Below are positions 1 to 8,786 of a DNA stretch of 64,000 nt, piece by piece. A program made the translations under genes and the position numbers. Where the stretch lies: assembly GCA_030145245.1 (NCBI GenBank), contig JAQYWC010000024.1:1-64000 (forward strand), read 5' to 3'. Numbering within the stretch: the first letter of the stretch is position 1; every line of letters starts with the position of its first letter. Below the pieces are notes generated by a model that made no database searches, was not told the origin of the DNA, and saw only the letters and a program-made list of their open reading frames with translations. Source of the DNA: Desulfobacterium sp. (GTDB taxonomy: Bacteria > Desulfobacterota > Desulfobacteria > Desulfobacterales > Desulfobacteraceae).

Positions 1-1074
1 AACATCACGACTGCGACACCGGGTGCCGCAGTGTTGAGCAACGTAACCCTGACCGAGCATGTTGCGGCCACAGAAGCTAGCGTTGCAATTACTGACGTGG
101 ATGCAAAGCTGACCGACGTTGATGCCTTCACAATCAGCATTGATGGAATCGCTGTTGAGACCAGCGGACTGGACTTCTCGAAAGTAACCGATGGTGCAAG
201 TTTGGCGGCAGTGCTCAACGGGCTAACAGATATTGCAGCCACCTACGACGTGGCCGATAGCGGAACAATTAACATCACGACTGCGACACCGGGTGCCGCA
301 GTGCTGAGTACCATTACATTAACTGCAACATCTACGGATGTAGGTACAACAGGCACCCCCGTCGCTGGCGAGGACGCTACGACGGCTAATGCTGGTACGA
401 CAGGTACATTGGTCGCTGGCGAGGACGCTAAGACAGCTGATGCCGGTACGACAGGTACATTGGTCGCTGGCGAGGACGCTACGATAGCTGATGTCGGTAC
501 GACAGGTACATTGGTCGCTGGCGAGAACGCTACGACAACTGATGCCGGTACGACAGGTACATTGGTCGATGGCGAGAACGCTACGACAACTGATGCCGGT
601 ACGACAGGTACATTGGTCGATGGCGAGGACGCTATGACAGCTGATGCCGGAACAACTGACACGCCGGTTGACGGTAAAGACGCCGAAACAACCTCCGACT
701 CCCATATCGGCGACGGCAACTTTGATGTCATCACCAACTTCCAGTTTGATGGAATCGATCATCTGGATCTGGGATATGGAACGGAGGTTCTTGACTCATC
801 AGAGCATAAGGACATCAAGTCGGTTACTAAGGGAATAGTTACCTTTGAGGACTCAACGACAGCGGCTCAGAATGATACGGCTGGCTTCACCTCCAAGCTC
901 ACCGCACTGTTCACTGAACTTGCGGACAGTAATAATACTGCGGCTTTTGAGCATAATGACAACACCTATGTTCTCCAGGGCGATGGCGAAGTAGGCCAGC
1001 AGGATAGCGATCTTTTGATCCAGCTTATGGGTACCGGAATGGATGACCTTGCTGAGGTTTTCATTCTCCCATAA
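1..1074 (+). CDS. C-terminal part of a repetitive type I-secreted (adhesin/RTX-like) protein, 5' partial
   Basis: The frame is already open at base 1, so this is the 3' end of a longer gene. Residues 1-11 recur at residues 91-101 (33 identical bases, period 270 bp), which suggests a 90-residue domain repeated further upstream. Then come about seven 17-residue repeats of the type GTTGTLVAGEDATTADA. The last 110 residues are Asp/Gly-rich, begin with DVITNFQFDGIDHLDLG and end in a short hydrophobic tail FILP. This arrangement is typical of C-terminal secretion regions recognised by type I (TolC-dependent) exporters. The protein has no cysteine and is strongly acidic, which fits an extracellular location. 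No exporter gene is visible in the window. The function as adhesin is inferred only from the repeats; the intrinsic terminator after the stop marks the end of the transcript. Confidence 0.75.
   Translation, partial: NITTATPGAAVLSNVTLTEHVAATEASVAITDVDAKLTDVDAFTISIDGIAVETSGLDFSKVTDGASLAAVLNGLTDIAATYDVADSGTINITTATPGAAVLSTITLTATSTDVGTTGTPVAGEDATTANAGTTGTLVAGEDAKTADAGTTGTLVAGEDATIADVGTTGTLVAGENATTTDAGTTGTLVDGENATTTDAGTTGTLVDGEDAMTADAGTTDTPVDGKDAETTSDSHIGDGNFDVITNFQFDGIDHLDLGYGTEVLDSSEHKDIKSVTKGIVTFEDSTTAAQNDTAGFTSKLTALFTELADSNNTAAFEHNDNTYVLQGDGEVGQQDSDLLIQLMGTGMDDLAEVFILP
343..699 (+). repeat. Seven tandem 51-bp coding repeats
   Basis: Seven in-frame copies of a 51-bp unit encode GTTGT(L/P)V(A/D)GE(D/N)A-TT-DA. 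The first and last copies are the most divergent and the middle five differ at few bases, as expected for a minisatellite that expands and contracts by recombination. Because the unit is a multiple of three, antisense frames also stay open here without being genes. Confidence 0.9.
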
Positions 1075-1122
1075 CGGATTGCCGCTAACTCGAGATAATA
1101 AATACACTTAACCGATAAACCT

Positions 1123-1158
1123 CCCCGCCCCTCATTTCGAGGGGTGGGGTTTTCATTT
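1123..1158 (+). terminator. Intrinsic terminator of the repetitive secreted protein gene
   Basis: An 11-bp GC-rich stem (CCCCGCCCCTC / GAGGGGTGGGG, one G-U pair) with a 5-base loop is followed by TTTTCATTTT. It lies 50 bp after the stop codon. Confidence 0.85.
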
Positions 1159-1321
1159 TCGCCACCTTAACAGTAAAGTCAGCCCGGGATCTGGTCTCCG
1201 AAGCCAGCCTGGAACTCCGCACCACCATCAGGGAAGACGTGGTTGTGGTCTAAATTGGGGTCAGGCTTAGCTTCTTGTCGGTATTGTGCTTTTTACCCGT
1301 GGCTGACATGGGGTTATCTCC
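1159..1321. other. Short intergenic stretch with a possible repeat remnant
   Basis: No gene is seen. It contains ATTGGGGTCAGGCTT at about 1255-1269, a string that I associate from memory with sequences near Y1/REP-type transposases in related genomes. No transposase or paired copy is visible, so this may be chance. Confidence 0.25.
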
Positions 1322-4120
1322 CTAACCTCCAATAATCGAGGTGACTATCTCTGTCACATCCTGGAGATTCGTTACCCCATCCCTGTTTACATCACCGTTC
1401 TCACTCGATTCCATTCCAAGGATAATATTCTCGCATGCAATTACGTCCTGGATGTTCACCACATCATCCCCATTTACGTCATAATCATGATTATTTTCAG
1501 TTCCATCAACGATAATGGTTTGATTCGCGGCGGCATTCAATATTGTGCGGGTAAATCCACATGGGAAATGAACAACAAGATCAACATTATTGTGGGTTCC
1601 TAATCCAAAGTGAATAACCGGATCTTTTTGGGCCAGATAGCCCACGTTACTATTGGCTTCTTGCATTGCAATCAATTGGGTTCGGTCAATGTGGCCAACA
1701 GGATAGATTTTTATTTTGGCTCCGAAAGCGCCTGCTTGCCCCTGTGGAGAAAAAAGCTTAATTTTTAACCAATTTCCCGAATTAAAGTCATTTCTGAACA
1801 GAAAATTTTTGGACATTTTGCAACCGATAGCAAAGTCCAGATCACCATCGTTATCGATGTCGGAAAATGAAATCCCCCTGGGATCGTCAATGCCTGAAAC
1901 ATTTAAAGACGGGCCTGAAGTAAAGGTTCCTTCTCCATCGTTCAGAAAAACCACATCGTCGCCGGCAAATATCAGATCCGGGTCCGTATCATTATCCAAG
2001 TCTCCAAAAGCACCCATGTATCCATTTGTTGAAGAAAAATGTTGTATCAGAGAAAAGTGGGTATTGTTGTCATTCCGATACAAATCAGCATAATTATCAC
2101 CGGAAAGCAGTATGTCCAGGTCTCCGTCATGGTCAATGTCGGCCGTGGAAATACCATCTTTTGCTCTTGTTGTGATTCCTATGCTTCCAGGGTCTGTTAC
2201 AGTAAAAGAACCTGACCCATTGTTCTCAAGAATGTTCACATCCCCTGTTCGATTGGCGGCTATTAAATCAATATCACCATCTCCGTCAAAATCAGTATCT
2301 GTAACACCTTGTCCGGCCAATGCATCATACGCTTGATTCTCCGTAACTGCTTCAAAAACAAACCCCCCTTGATTTCTGTAAAGTTCATTTTTTTCGTTAG
2401 CTTGATCATCTGTACCCAGGTAACCGGAAACGCAAAATATATCTAAGTCTCCGTCGCTATCCATATCAAACGTTACAACCCCCCGGGTGTATTCTTTTCG
2501 GCTTAATACACTGTCCGGTGTTGCATCTGAAAAATAACCATGGCCGTTATTTTCAAGTATTTGATTGGAACCAGGACCCGTATCCGCTAATATATGCCCT
2601 TTGACCATATCGTAATCGCCATCGTTGTCTAAATCCGAAAAGCACATCCCATGAACGCCAACATCCGTATTTTTAACCATATTTCTATTGAGTCCATCAT
2701 TTAAAAATGTATCGCTTCCCTGATTTAAGAAAAATAGATCTGACATGGGAGCAGACCAATTCATTGTGATATACATATCTGAATCGCCATCATTATCAAT
2801 ATCCGCAAACATTACACCATGGCCACCGGTTTCACCACTGCCTGTGGGACCGCCGGTGCCGGCTGAGTCAGTGATATCCTTAAATGAAAGATCTGCTGTA
2901 TCCCCCTCAAAAGTACCGACAGCAATCGCCCAGTCTGAAACATATGGCGGATTATAGGTATGACTGCCGTTCTCAATAGTGCCTAACCTGATCTCTGCAT
3001 AGGCTTTCTTTGTGTCCACCGCAACCACTCTCTTTGATCCGCCGGCGATTGTATACGTCAAGGAGCTTGTATCTTCTTTATAGTAGACATAGTTAGACGT
3101 TCCATTCTGCAAACAATATCCGTCCGTCCCTGAATTATCCCACGCCATATCCTTAAGAAACCGGTTTTTCCAGAATTTGCTGTAGCATAACATCTGATCT
3201 GCATTGGGATAGGAACGGGAAACGCCGTCCTCGGTGCCCAAATACCCCCAGATACCGGCGACTCCGCCGGCCATGGTTGCCTCCCAGATCATAAGACGGG
3301 ACTCATCCAAGGTCGGATCCTTTGTGCGACCGCCGCCCCGAACCCTGAAGCGATCTTCTGAAAACGCCGGCTTTGAAGCAGCGTGGTCAAGTAAGTCTCT
3401 GTAGATTTCATAGCGGGGCTTATGGTTCTCATACCCATTGTAATCCATACCGCCGTAGATTTGATCTATCTGGTTCTTCTGGGCGCGACCACCCAAAAGA
3501 TGGCACCAGTTGGGTTTGTCATGACAATAGTTGTACCATGACTCGAGCTGGGAGCTGGTCACCCACTCATGAAGATCGAATCCGTAGCCGATGGTCCATC
3601 CCTTAAGGGGGTTTAGTTCCGTATAAATCTTATCCCACACCATTTTTTCTTCGCTTCCCATGATGCCGCCTGAAAGGCTTCTGGGGGTCATGCTCCGGTC
3701 GTGATCCCCCCAGGCCCATAGATGTACGACGCCTCCGCGACTGTAAACTTTTTGTATGATCATCTTGAGCGTATCAAAAGTGGTCTGATCAAGTGTCTTG
3801 TCACTTGTTGACACTTGATCATTCCCGATATGGAACCACTGACCAAAAACAGGAATATGAACCCCGTTAAATCCGTTAAGATCGAACATTTCATCCAGGA
3901 AACTATCCATTGAGGCTTGAGTAACCGTACTGAGGTCAACTCCTGCATTGGTTCCGAGCATCACAAAATTGGGCACAAACACCTTTTGGGATTCCGACCA
4001 CATATACTTTGTACCGTAGTTTGTGACATATCCTTGAGCAATATTTTCAGCATGGGCATAGGAAAACGCCTGAAAAAGCAGGACAATAAAAAACAGGTAT
4101 TTTACGGCTTTCATGTTCAT
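1322..4120 (-). CDS. Secreted VCBS/FG-GAP repeat protein with ASPIC/UnbV and C-terminal dockerin domains
   Basis: The 932-residue protein has a clear signal peptide (residues 1-24, ending SYAHA). Residues about 30-330 look like a glycoside-hydrolase-type barrel (motifs such as VVHLWAWGDHDRS and MIWEATMAGGVAGIWGYLG), but catalytic residues cannot be assigned. Residues about 430-760 hold repeated Ca2+-binding DxDxDGDxD loops of VCBS/FG-GAP blades. Residues about 765-870 match the ASPIC/UnbV domain that commonly follows such repeats. The last 55 residues contain two loops, DVNGDDVVNIQD and DVNRDGVTNLQD, the hallmark of a type I dockerin. It lies 16 bp after the cohesin gene on the same strand, with AAGGAGA before its ATG, so the pair is very likely co-transcribed and may bind each other outside the cell. 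The substrate is unknown. Confidence 0.85.
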   Translation of the reverse strand: MNMKAVKYLFFIVLLFQAFSYAHAENIAQGYVTNYGTKYMWSESQKVFVPNFVMLGTNAGVDLSTVTQASMDSFLDEMFDLNGFNGVHIPVFGQWFHIGNDQVSTSDKTLDQTTFDTLKMIIQKVYSRGGVVHLWAWGDHDRSMTPRSLSGGIMGSEEKMVWDKIYTELNPLKGWTIGYGFDLHEWVTSSQLESWYNYCHDKPNWCHLLGGRAQKNQIDQIYGGMDYNGYENHKPRYEIYRDLLDHAASKPAFSEDRFRVRGGGRTKDPTLDESRLMIWEATMAGGVAGIWGYLGTEDGVSRSYPNADQMLCYSKFWKNRFLKDMAWDNSGTDGYCLQNGTSNYVYYKEDTSSLTYTIAGGSKRVVAVDTKKAYAEIRLGTIENGSHTYNPPYVSDWAIAVGTFEGDTADLSFKDITDSAGTGGPTGSGETGGHGVMFADIDNDGDSDMYITMNWSAPMSDLFFLNQGSDTFLNDGLNRNMVKNTDVGVHGMCFSDLDNDGDYDMVKGHILADTGPGSNQILENNGHGYFSDATPDSVLSRKEYTRGVVTFDMDSDGDLDIFCVSGYLGTDDQANEKNELYRNQGGFVFEAVTENQAYDALAGQGVTDTDFDGDGDIDLIAANRTGDVNILENNGSGSFTVTDPGSIGITTRAKDGISTADIDHDGDLDILLSGDNYADLYRNDNNTHFSLIQHFSSTNGYMGAFGDLDNDTDPDLIFAGDDVVFLNDGEGTFTSGPSLNVSGIDDPRGISFSDIDNDGDLDFAIGCKMSKNFLFRNDFNSGNWLKIKLFSPQGQAGAFGAKIKIYPVGHIDRTQLIAMQEANSNVGYLAQKDPVIHFGLGTHNNVDLVVHFPCGFTRTILNAAANQTIIVDGTENNHDYDVNGDDVVNIQDVIACENIILGMESSENGDVNRDGVTNLQDVTEIVTSIIGG

Positions 4121-4136
4121 CTCCTTATTGCATTAA

Positions 4137-4766
4137 TTATTCTGCCTGCTGGGGAAAGTTATCGGCAAAAAAATCCAGGTGGACTGGCGGATTGCCCTCT
4201 TCATATGCTTTCGCGAACAGAGACAAATCGGTTCCGTCAATATCATTGTCCCCATCCATATCAGCGGGATTTTGTTCTTCTATTGAAAGGGCAAGTCCCG
4301 GGTCCAATATTACAGGTATGCGTGAGGCGGTTGAATCCGAAAAAGTAAAATTTTGAAGCTCGATAACCGAATACCCAACACGCCTTGGAATGAAAACAGC
4401 TTCGGCGATTACGCCCTGTCCGCTCATTGTGTTCAGCTGCATATTATAATTTATCACTATGATCCTGCCGGGGTCGGGGGTGTTGAATGCAAATGCACTT
4501 TCAACCGGATTGAGGTCTTTCGCCGAGATATCTTGAAATGAGAAATAGTCGGGATCATAAAGGATGCGGCCATCCCACCCGACTCTGTTTATGGTGTCTT
4601 CATCGGTTATCAATATTTTTAGTTTGAGTTCCTGACCCACATAACAATGGGCTGAAGAAGAGGTCATTGTTACAAGGGGATCCGCATGGGCCATGTTTGC
4701 AAATACTATCATTGGGATTACTAAAAAGATGATGAACCCGATGGGTTTCGCCAGAGGCCTTCTCAT
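4137..4766 (-). CDS. Secreted cohesin-domain protein with a single dockerin-like calcium loop
   Basis: A 209-residue exported protein with a hydrophobic signal region (residues about 8-28, ending MAHA). Residues about 30-155 have the pattern of a cohesin domain: a VGQELKLKILITDED strand, an ILYDPDYFSF strand, a PGRIIVINYNMQ strand and a final FTFSDST strand. Near the C-terminus, DMDGDNDIDGTDLSLFAKAY is one half of a dockerin-type EF-hand repeat. The gene starts at an ATG preceded by AAGGAGT and is the first gene of a two-gene minus-strand unit with the dockerin protein. In cellulosome builders cohesin binds dockerin; here it may anchor the larger partner. No surface-anchoring motif was seen, so how it stays on the cell is unclear. 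Confidence 0.8.
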   Translation of the reverse strand: MRRPLAKPIGFIIFLVIPMIVFANMAHADPLVTMTSSSAHCYVGQELKLKILITDEDTINRVGWDGRILYDPDYFSFQDISAKDLNPVESAFAFNTPDPGRIIVINYNMQLNTMSGQGVIAEAVFIPRRVGYSVIELQNFTFSDSTASRIPVILDPGLALSIEEQNPADMDGDNDIDGTDLSLFAKAYEEGNPPVHLDFFADNFPQQAE

Positions 4767-5245
4767 TTTAACTCCTTTCTTGTTTTCTGATAATCGTTTA
4801 AGAATGAATTAGTATTGATATTCCGCAATTTTTGTGTGCAAAGATTGTTCCAATAGATTACTTCTGTTTTTCCTATTAATCCACTTTTATGCTTTGGGGG
4901 ATTGAACTTGTGCGATGACCGGGCAATCTGTCATTTCGTAATGATGAAAAAAAACCGGATAATTTTTATGAAATCAAGTTTTTTGATCTGCTATTTTCTC
5001 GATCAAGGTATAAATGTGGATTTCTCATGAAGCGATATTCATACAAAGGGTGTATGGAAAATCCTACATGGATATGGGGCTAATCATGGGGCGGCTTTGA
5101 TTCGTCTTGGAACCTCCTATTAAACAGGGTAAAAAATATTCTTTAGTTTTAAATGGGATTGATATAGTATGAGCTTCTCAATTATTTGATAGGAAATTGG
5201 ATAAACGGGTCCTGTGGCAGAACGTGGGTGCATGTAAAGGATGAT
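4767..5245. other. AT-rich divergent promoter region
   Basis: No gene is seen in this stretch between the minus-strand cohesin gene and the plus-strand channel gene. It must carry promoters for both. An inverted repeat TTGATC-N12-GATCAA lies at about 4984-5007 and could be a regulator site. A TATAGT hexamer near 5164 is a possible -10 box for the channel gene. Confidence 0.4.
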
Positions 5246-6337
5246 ATGGAGAGGGAAAAACATAGTTTAACCAAAACAGAAGTGGTGTCTCTGAGATCCA
5301 GGTGGGATGAAAAAGATCCCGATGGCGAGGGAACCGCTTTAGTCCATATGATTCAACGGTTAAAAAACGAATGCAAAAAATATAACTCCAAACGGCCGTT
5401 ACGGCTTGATTTAAGGGGGATAACCTTATTGAATCAAGACCTCTCTGGCCTTGATTTGTCAGGATATGACCTCTCCCATGCCAACCTCAGCCGTTCCAAT
5501 TTAACGGGGACGGTTTTAAGCTATGCAACATTTTACCAGGCCAGCCTTGAACAGGTGACCCTGGATGAATGTGAATTTATCGGGTCTGATTTAACCCATG
5601 CCAGCCTGAATGAGTGCAGTGCAAAAAGGTGCGGGTTTGGCGGAGCCGATCTTTCATTTGCAAGCATGATCAACGCAGATTTAAGTGATGCCACGCTCAG
5701 CCGCTCGAAATTGGTGAATTCAGACTTGAGGGCAGCCAACCTCACGGGTGCAAGGCTTTCCGAGGCAGATCTCTCCTGGGCCATCTTTACCCGGGCCACG
5801 CTTTTTGAAAGCGACTTAAAAAAAAGCAACGTCACTGGGACCAATTTTGAACTGGCGGATATGCAGGGCTCCCGGCTGCTGGGCATTAAAAATTTCAAAA
5901 AAGCCAAGTGGGTGGGCGCTGATATCAGGGGACTGGACCTGAGGGGGGCCTATCTGGTCAGGCGGTACATTGCCGATGAGAATTACCTGTTTGAATTCCA
6001 GGAGATGTCCCGTTTGCACAAGGCCCTCTATTTGCTGTGGTGGGCCTCTTCCGATTGCGGGAGAAGCCTTTTAAGGTGGTTTGTATGGCTCTTTTGCGCC
6101 ACGTTGATTTTTGCGGCCGTCTATACCCAGGTGGAGATCGATTATGGTAAGCATGAGACTGTATTCTCACCTATATATTTCAGTTTTGTGACATTGACAA
6201 CGTTGGGTTACGGGGATGCCGTTCCCTCATCTTTAACGGCACAGGTTTTTGTGACATTGCAGGCCATTACGGGCTACATGGGGCTGGGGGGATTGTTGAG
6301 TATTTTAGGCAATAAAATGGCCCGGCGGGCAGAATAA
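5246..6337 (+). CDS. Pentapeptide-repeat protein fused to a K+-channel pore domain
   Basis: The start at 5246 is preferred over an upstream TTG because AAAGG sits five bases before it. The 363-residue protein has an N-terminal region, then about 130 residues of A(D/N)LxX pentapeptide repeats (for example LSGLDLSGYDLSHANLSRSNL region, residues about 60-220) that fold as a right-handed quadrilateral beta-helix. The last 100 residues hold a transmembrane helix (LFCATLIFAAVY), a pore loop with the potassium filter motif TTLGYGDAVP, and a second helix rich in glycine. This is the two-helix Ion_trans_2 type pore. It probably conducts K+ or another monovalent cation, with the pentapeptide coil in the cytoplasm as a gating or docking module. 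It is followed after 17 bp by the HDOD gene, so the two may be co-transcribed. Confidence 0.85.
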   Translation: MEREKHSLTKTEVVSLRSRWDEKDPDGEGTALVHMIQRLKNECKKYNSKRPLRLDLRGITLLNQDLSGLDLSGYDLSHANLSRSNLTGTVLSYATFYQASLEQVTLDECEFIGSDLTHASLNECSAKRCGFGGADLSFASMINADLSDATLSRSKLVNSDLRAANLTGARLSEADLSWAIFTRATLFESDLKKSNVTGTNFELADMQGSRLLGIKNFKKAKWVGADIRGLDLRGAYLVRRYIADENYLFEFQEMSRLHKALYLLWWASSDCGRSLLRWFVWLFCATLIFAAVYTQVEIDYGKHETVFSPIYFSFVTLTTLGYGDAVPSSLTAQVFVTLQAITGYMGLGGLLSILGNKMARRAE

Positions 6338-6354
6338 ACCAAACCAGGTGGTAT

Positions 6355-7206
6355 ATGTTTTCATTTTTTAAAAACAAGGTTAATCCAAAAGCAAAATTAA
6401 AGAAGATATTAAAAGGATATGAGCTTCCCTCGTTTCCTGCAGTGGTGATGCAGATCCTGCAGAAGATGAGAAGCCCCTATGCGTCAGCTTCCAATATTGC
6501 GCAATCGCTTTCCCTTGATCCCGGACTTTCCGTGCGTCTCCTGGGGCTTGCCAATTCAGCAGCGTTTTCACCCCAAAATAAGGTTGAGAATCTGACCCAG
6601 GCCATTGCCCTTGTGGGGTTATGCCAGCTGGAGTCCCTGGTGCTGGGGGTCGGGGTTGCCAAGGGCATTCCCAAAAAGATGTGTCAATGGCATGATCCGG
6701 CTGCGTTCTGGCTGACATCTGCCCGGCGGGCAATGCTGGCCCAGGAGCTTGCACATATCCTTTGTCCTGCAAAGGAATCTGAATGCTTTACGGCCGCATT
6801 TCTTCAGGATATGGCCCTGCCGTTTCTTGCCTGCCACAGGGGGGACGATTATGATCCGATCTTTAAAAAATGGCATCTTGAAGGCGGGGATCTTGCCCAA
6901 CTGGAGCGGGAGTTCCTGGATTGGGATCATGCAGAGGTGGCCACCTGGATCTGTAGTGAATGGGGACTTCCTGAAAACATTGCCCTGGCCATCAAAAATC
7001 ATCATAACCTCGCTTTGGGGGATGATAATGAAACCCCGGGGCCGGTGATGCTGGTTTCCATTTTAAGGGAAGATGATTCCAATGACGGGGTGGAGGAGAT
7101 GATTGCCCAGGCCCAGGCCGTGTACAATATTTCTCCGGAAACCATGCAATCCATCATCGAGCCGAGCTTTGAAAAGGCCAAAGATCTTGCCAGGCTGATC
7201 ATCTGA
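6355..7206 (+). CDS. HDOD domain signalling protein
   Basis: A 283-residue cytoplasmic protein. Residues about 15-215 match the HDOD domain: LPSFPAVVMQILQ, then SLDPGLSVRLLGLANSAAF and the conserved helix NLTQAIALVGL. HDOD domains resemble HD phosphohydrolases but lack the metal-binding HD pair and usually act as protein-interaction modules in two-component, chemotaxis or c-di-GMP signalling. No other domain is attached; the last 60 residues are acidic and unassigned. It starts at an ATG with AGGTGG upstream, 17 bp after the channel gene, and ends at a strong terminator. Its specific target is not evident from the sequence. Confidence 0.85.
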   Translation: MFSFFKNKVNPKAKLKKILKGYELPSFPAVVMQILQKMRSPYASASNIAQSLSLDPGLSVRLLGLANSAAFSPQNKVENLTQAIALVGLCQLESLVLGVGVAKGIPKKMCQWHDPAAFWLTSARRAMLAQELAHILCPAKESECFTAAFLQDMALPFLACHRGDDYDPIFKKWHLEGGDLAQLEREFLDWDHAEVATWICSEWGLPENIALAIKNHHNLALGDDNETPGPVMLVSILREDDSNDGVEEMIAQAQAVYNISPETMQSIIEPSFEKAKDLARLII

Positions 7207-7243
7207 TCAATTACCCGGCTGAACAGAAAATAAGACAACAGAT

Positions 7244-7272
7244 AAAAGCACCGGAAGCTCCGGTGCTTTTTT
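7244..7272 (+). terminator. Intrinsic terminator after the HDOD gene
   Basis: Perfect stem AAAGCACCGGA / TCCGGTGCTTT with a 3-base loop, followed by a run of T. Confidence 0.9.
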
Positions 7273-7305
7273 AAATTATGTGTTAAGGAGTATAGGGATC
7301 CATTC

Positions 7306-7842
7306 GTGGCTTTAAAACCGACCATTTACAAATTAAAAATTACCTTGGCCGATATTGACCGGGATTATTATGACACCCTCAATTTAACGGTTGCTCAACA
7401 CCCTTCTGAAACCCTCGAGCGAATGATGGCCCGGGTTATGGCCTTTTGTATCAATGCCCAGGAATATCTGTCCTTTACAAAGGGGCTTTCCGCCGTGGAA
7501 GACCCCGATATCTGGGCGCGCACATTGGATGGCCGGATATCACTATGGATCGATGTGGGGGAGCCAACCCTGGATAGAATTAAAAAAGCCACACGGCTTG
7601 CACCGGCGGTAAAGGTGTATACTTTTAATTCAAAATCCGATGCGTGGTGGGCCCAGGGACAAGCAAAGATCAGTGATCTGACAGCATCTGTTTATCAGTT
7701 CCCCTGGGGAAGCATGCAGGCATTGGCGGCCCTGGTTAAGCGTACCATGGAGCTTTCCGTCACCATTACAGACGATACAGCCTATGTTTCCGCAGGAACC
7801 GGGGAGTGTGAGGTGTCCTGGGGGGCACTACAGATAAAATAA
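7306..7842 (+). CDS. yaeQ: YaeQ family protein
   Basis: A 178-residue protein matching the YaeQ family along its full length: N-terminal YKLKITLADIDRDYYDTLNLTVAQHPSET, a central WIDVGEPTLDRIKKA segment and the conserved VKVYTF block. YaeQ has a PD-(D/E)XK-like fold; in enterobacteria it was linked to RfaH-type transcription effects, but its biochemical role is unsettled. It starts at GTG with AAGGAG upstream at a rather long distance of about 15 bases. It is the first gene after a terminator and probably heads a unit with the next small genes. Confidence 0.85.
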   Translation: MALKPTIYKLKITLADIDRDYYDTLNLTVAQHPSETLERMMARVMAFCINAQEYLSFTKGLSAVEDPDIWARTLDGRISLWIDVGEPTLDRIKKATRLAPAVKVYTFNSKSDAWWAQGQAKISDLTASVYQFPWGSMQALAALVKRTMELSVTITDDTAYVSAGTGECEVSWGALQIK

Positions 7843-7860
7843 ATATTTCGGAGGTGACCC

Positions 7861-8505
7861 ATGTTAAGGCATCGCATCATTTTTACTCTTTTGATTTGCT
7901 TGTCCATACTTGTATCCGGCGTCACCTCCAGTGCTGAAGAAGAGATTGAAGATCTGGTTGATATATTTGAATCCAAGGGCCGAATTGTCGCTGTCCTGGA
8001 GGGCAGAAAGACCGTGCGTCTTGATCTTCGGAGGAATGAAACGGTTGTATGGCGCGGCTCAGAGGGCTATCTGGGTGCATTCCTGACCAATAAACGGTTC
8101 TTCGTAATCTCCTCTTCATCAGATGCCTGGCATGAATTGTCTTTGAGGGCGGATGAATCTGATAACGGAACCGCATTCGTATCCCCGCATATTGCCCTCC
8201 TGGTAACCGGTGGGCGTGCAATCGGGTTTGATGCAACCTCCAGGCGATTTGTCGAGACCCAACTGGCAATTCGTGATGAACTCCTTGCCGCTGAAGCCGG
8301 AAAACATGTTGCCGTGGTGGTAACCTCCGGCCGGGCCTTCGCCTTTGCAGAAGGCAGATCGGCGTTTTCCGAAATTGACCTCCGGCTCCGGGAAACCATA
8401 AATGAAATGAAAATAACATCGAGCAAGGCAATCCTGCGCACCTCTGAGCGTTTGCTGATCTTTAACGCCACGGGCGCTGCATGGAATGAACAAACACTTT
8501 ACTGA
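7861..8505 (+). CDS. Exported protein of unknown function
   Basis: A 214-residue protein with an N-terminal signal peptide (about residues 1-24, ending GVTSSAEE). The rest is a series of short beta-strand-like segments with repeated VAVLEGR, YLGAFLTNKRFFVIS and VAVVVTSGRAFAFA patterns, suggesting propeller-type blades, but I do not recognise a family. It has an excellent ribosome-binding site (GGAGGTGA) and lies 18 bp after yaeQ. It is probably periplasmic. No catalytic motif or metal site was seen. Confidence 0.75.
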   Translation: MLRHRIIFTLLICLSILVSGVTSSAEEEIEDLVDIFESKGRIVAVLEGRKTVRLDLRRNETVVWRGSEGYLGAFLTNKRFFVISSSSDAWHELSLRADESDNGTAFVSPHIALLVTGGRAIGFDATSRRFVETQLAIRDELLAAEAGKHVAVVVTSGRAFAFAEGRSAFSEIDLRLRETINEMKITSSKAILRTSERLLIFNATGAAWNEQTLY

Positions 8506-8535
8506 TTTTTCAATTACTACATGGGGAAATATAAA

Positions 8536-8745
8536 ATGGATGAAGAACGTCTGATTGACATTGAAACTAAAATCGCATTTCAGGAAAAGACCATCAAAGA
8601 CCTGAACGATGTGATTTGCGAACAGCAGCAGGAGATCGAAAAGCTCGGTTCCATCTGTGAAACCCTGGTGAAACAGCTCTCGGAACTCTCGGAGTTCGGC
8701 CTGGGAATCGATGCACCGGCAAATGAAAAACCGCCCCACTATTAA
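8536..8745 (+). CDS. slyX: SlyX-like coiled-coil protein
   Basis: A 69-residue protein starting MDEERLIDIETKIAFQEKTI, a full-length match in length and heptad pattern to SlyX (about 72 residues in E. coli). It is almost entirely one amphipathic helix followed by a short Pro-containing tail ending PPHY, also typical. The ATG at 8536 is preferred over one at 8521 because GGGGA lies 8 bases before it. The cellular role of SlyX is not established. Confidence 0.8.
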   Translation: MDEERLIDIETKIAFQEKTIKDLNDVICEQQQEIEKLGSICETLVKQLSELSEFGLGIDAPANEKPPHY

Positions 8746-8786
8746 CAGCGGTACCAGGGGCATAAGAGACACAAAGGAATTTTTAA

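Noticed and set aside
343-699. CRISPR-like array
   Set aside because: The repeats are directly adjacent, coding and without unique spacers.
243-762. Two long open frames antisense to the 51-bp repeats
   Set aside because: The repeat unit is a multiple of three, so antisense frames stay open automatically; no ribosome-binding site or family resemblance.
1159-1321. Transposon remnant with ATTGGGGTCAGGCTT
   Set aside because: Only one copy and no transposase; kept as a low-confidence note in the intergenic entry.
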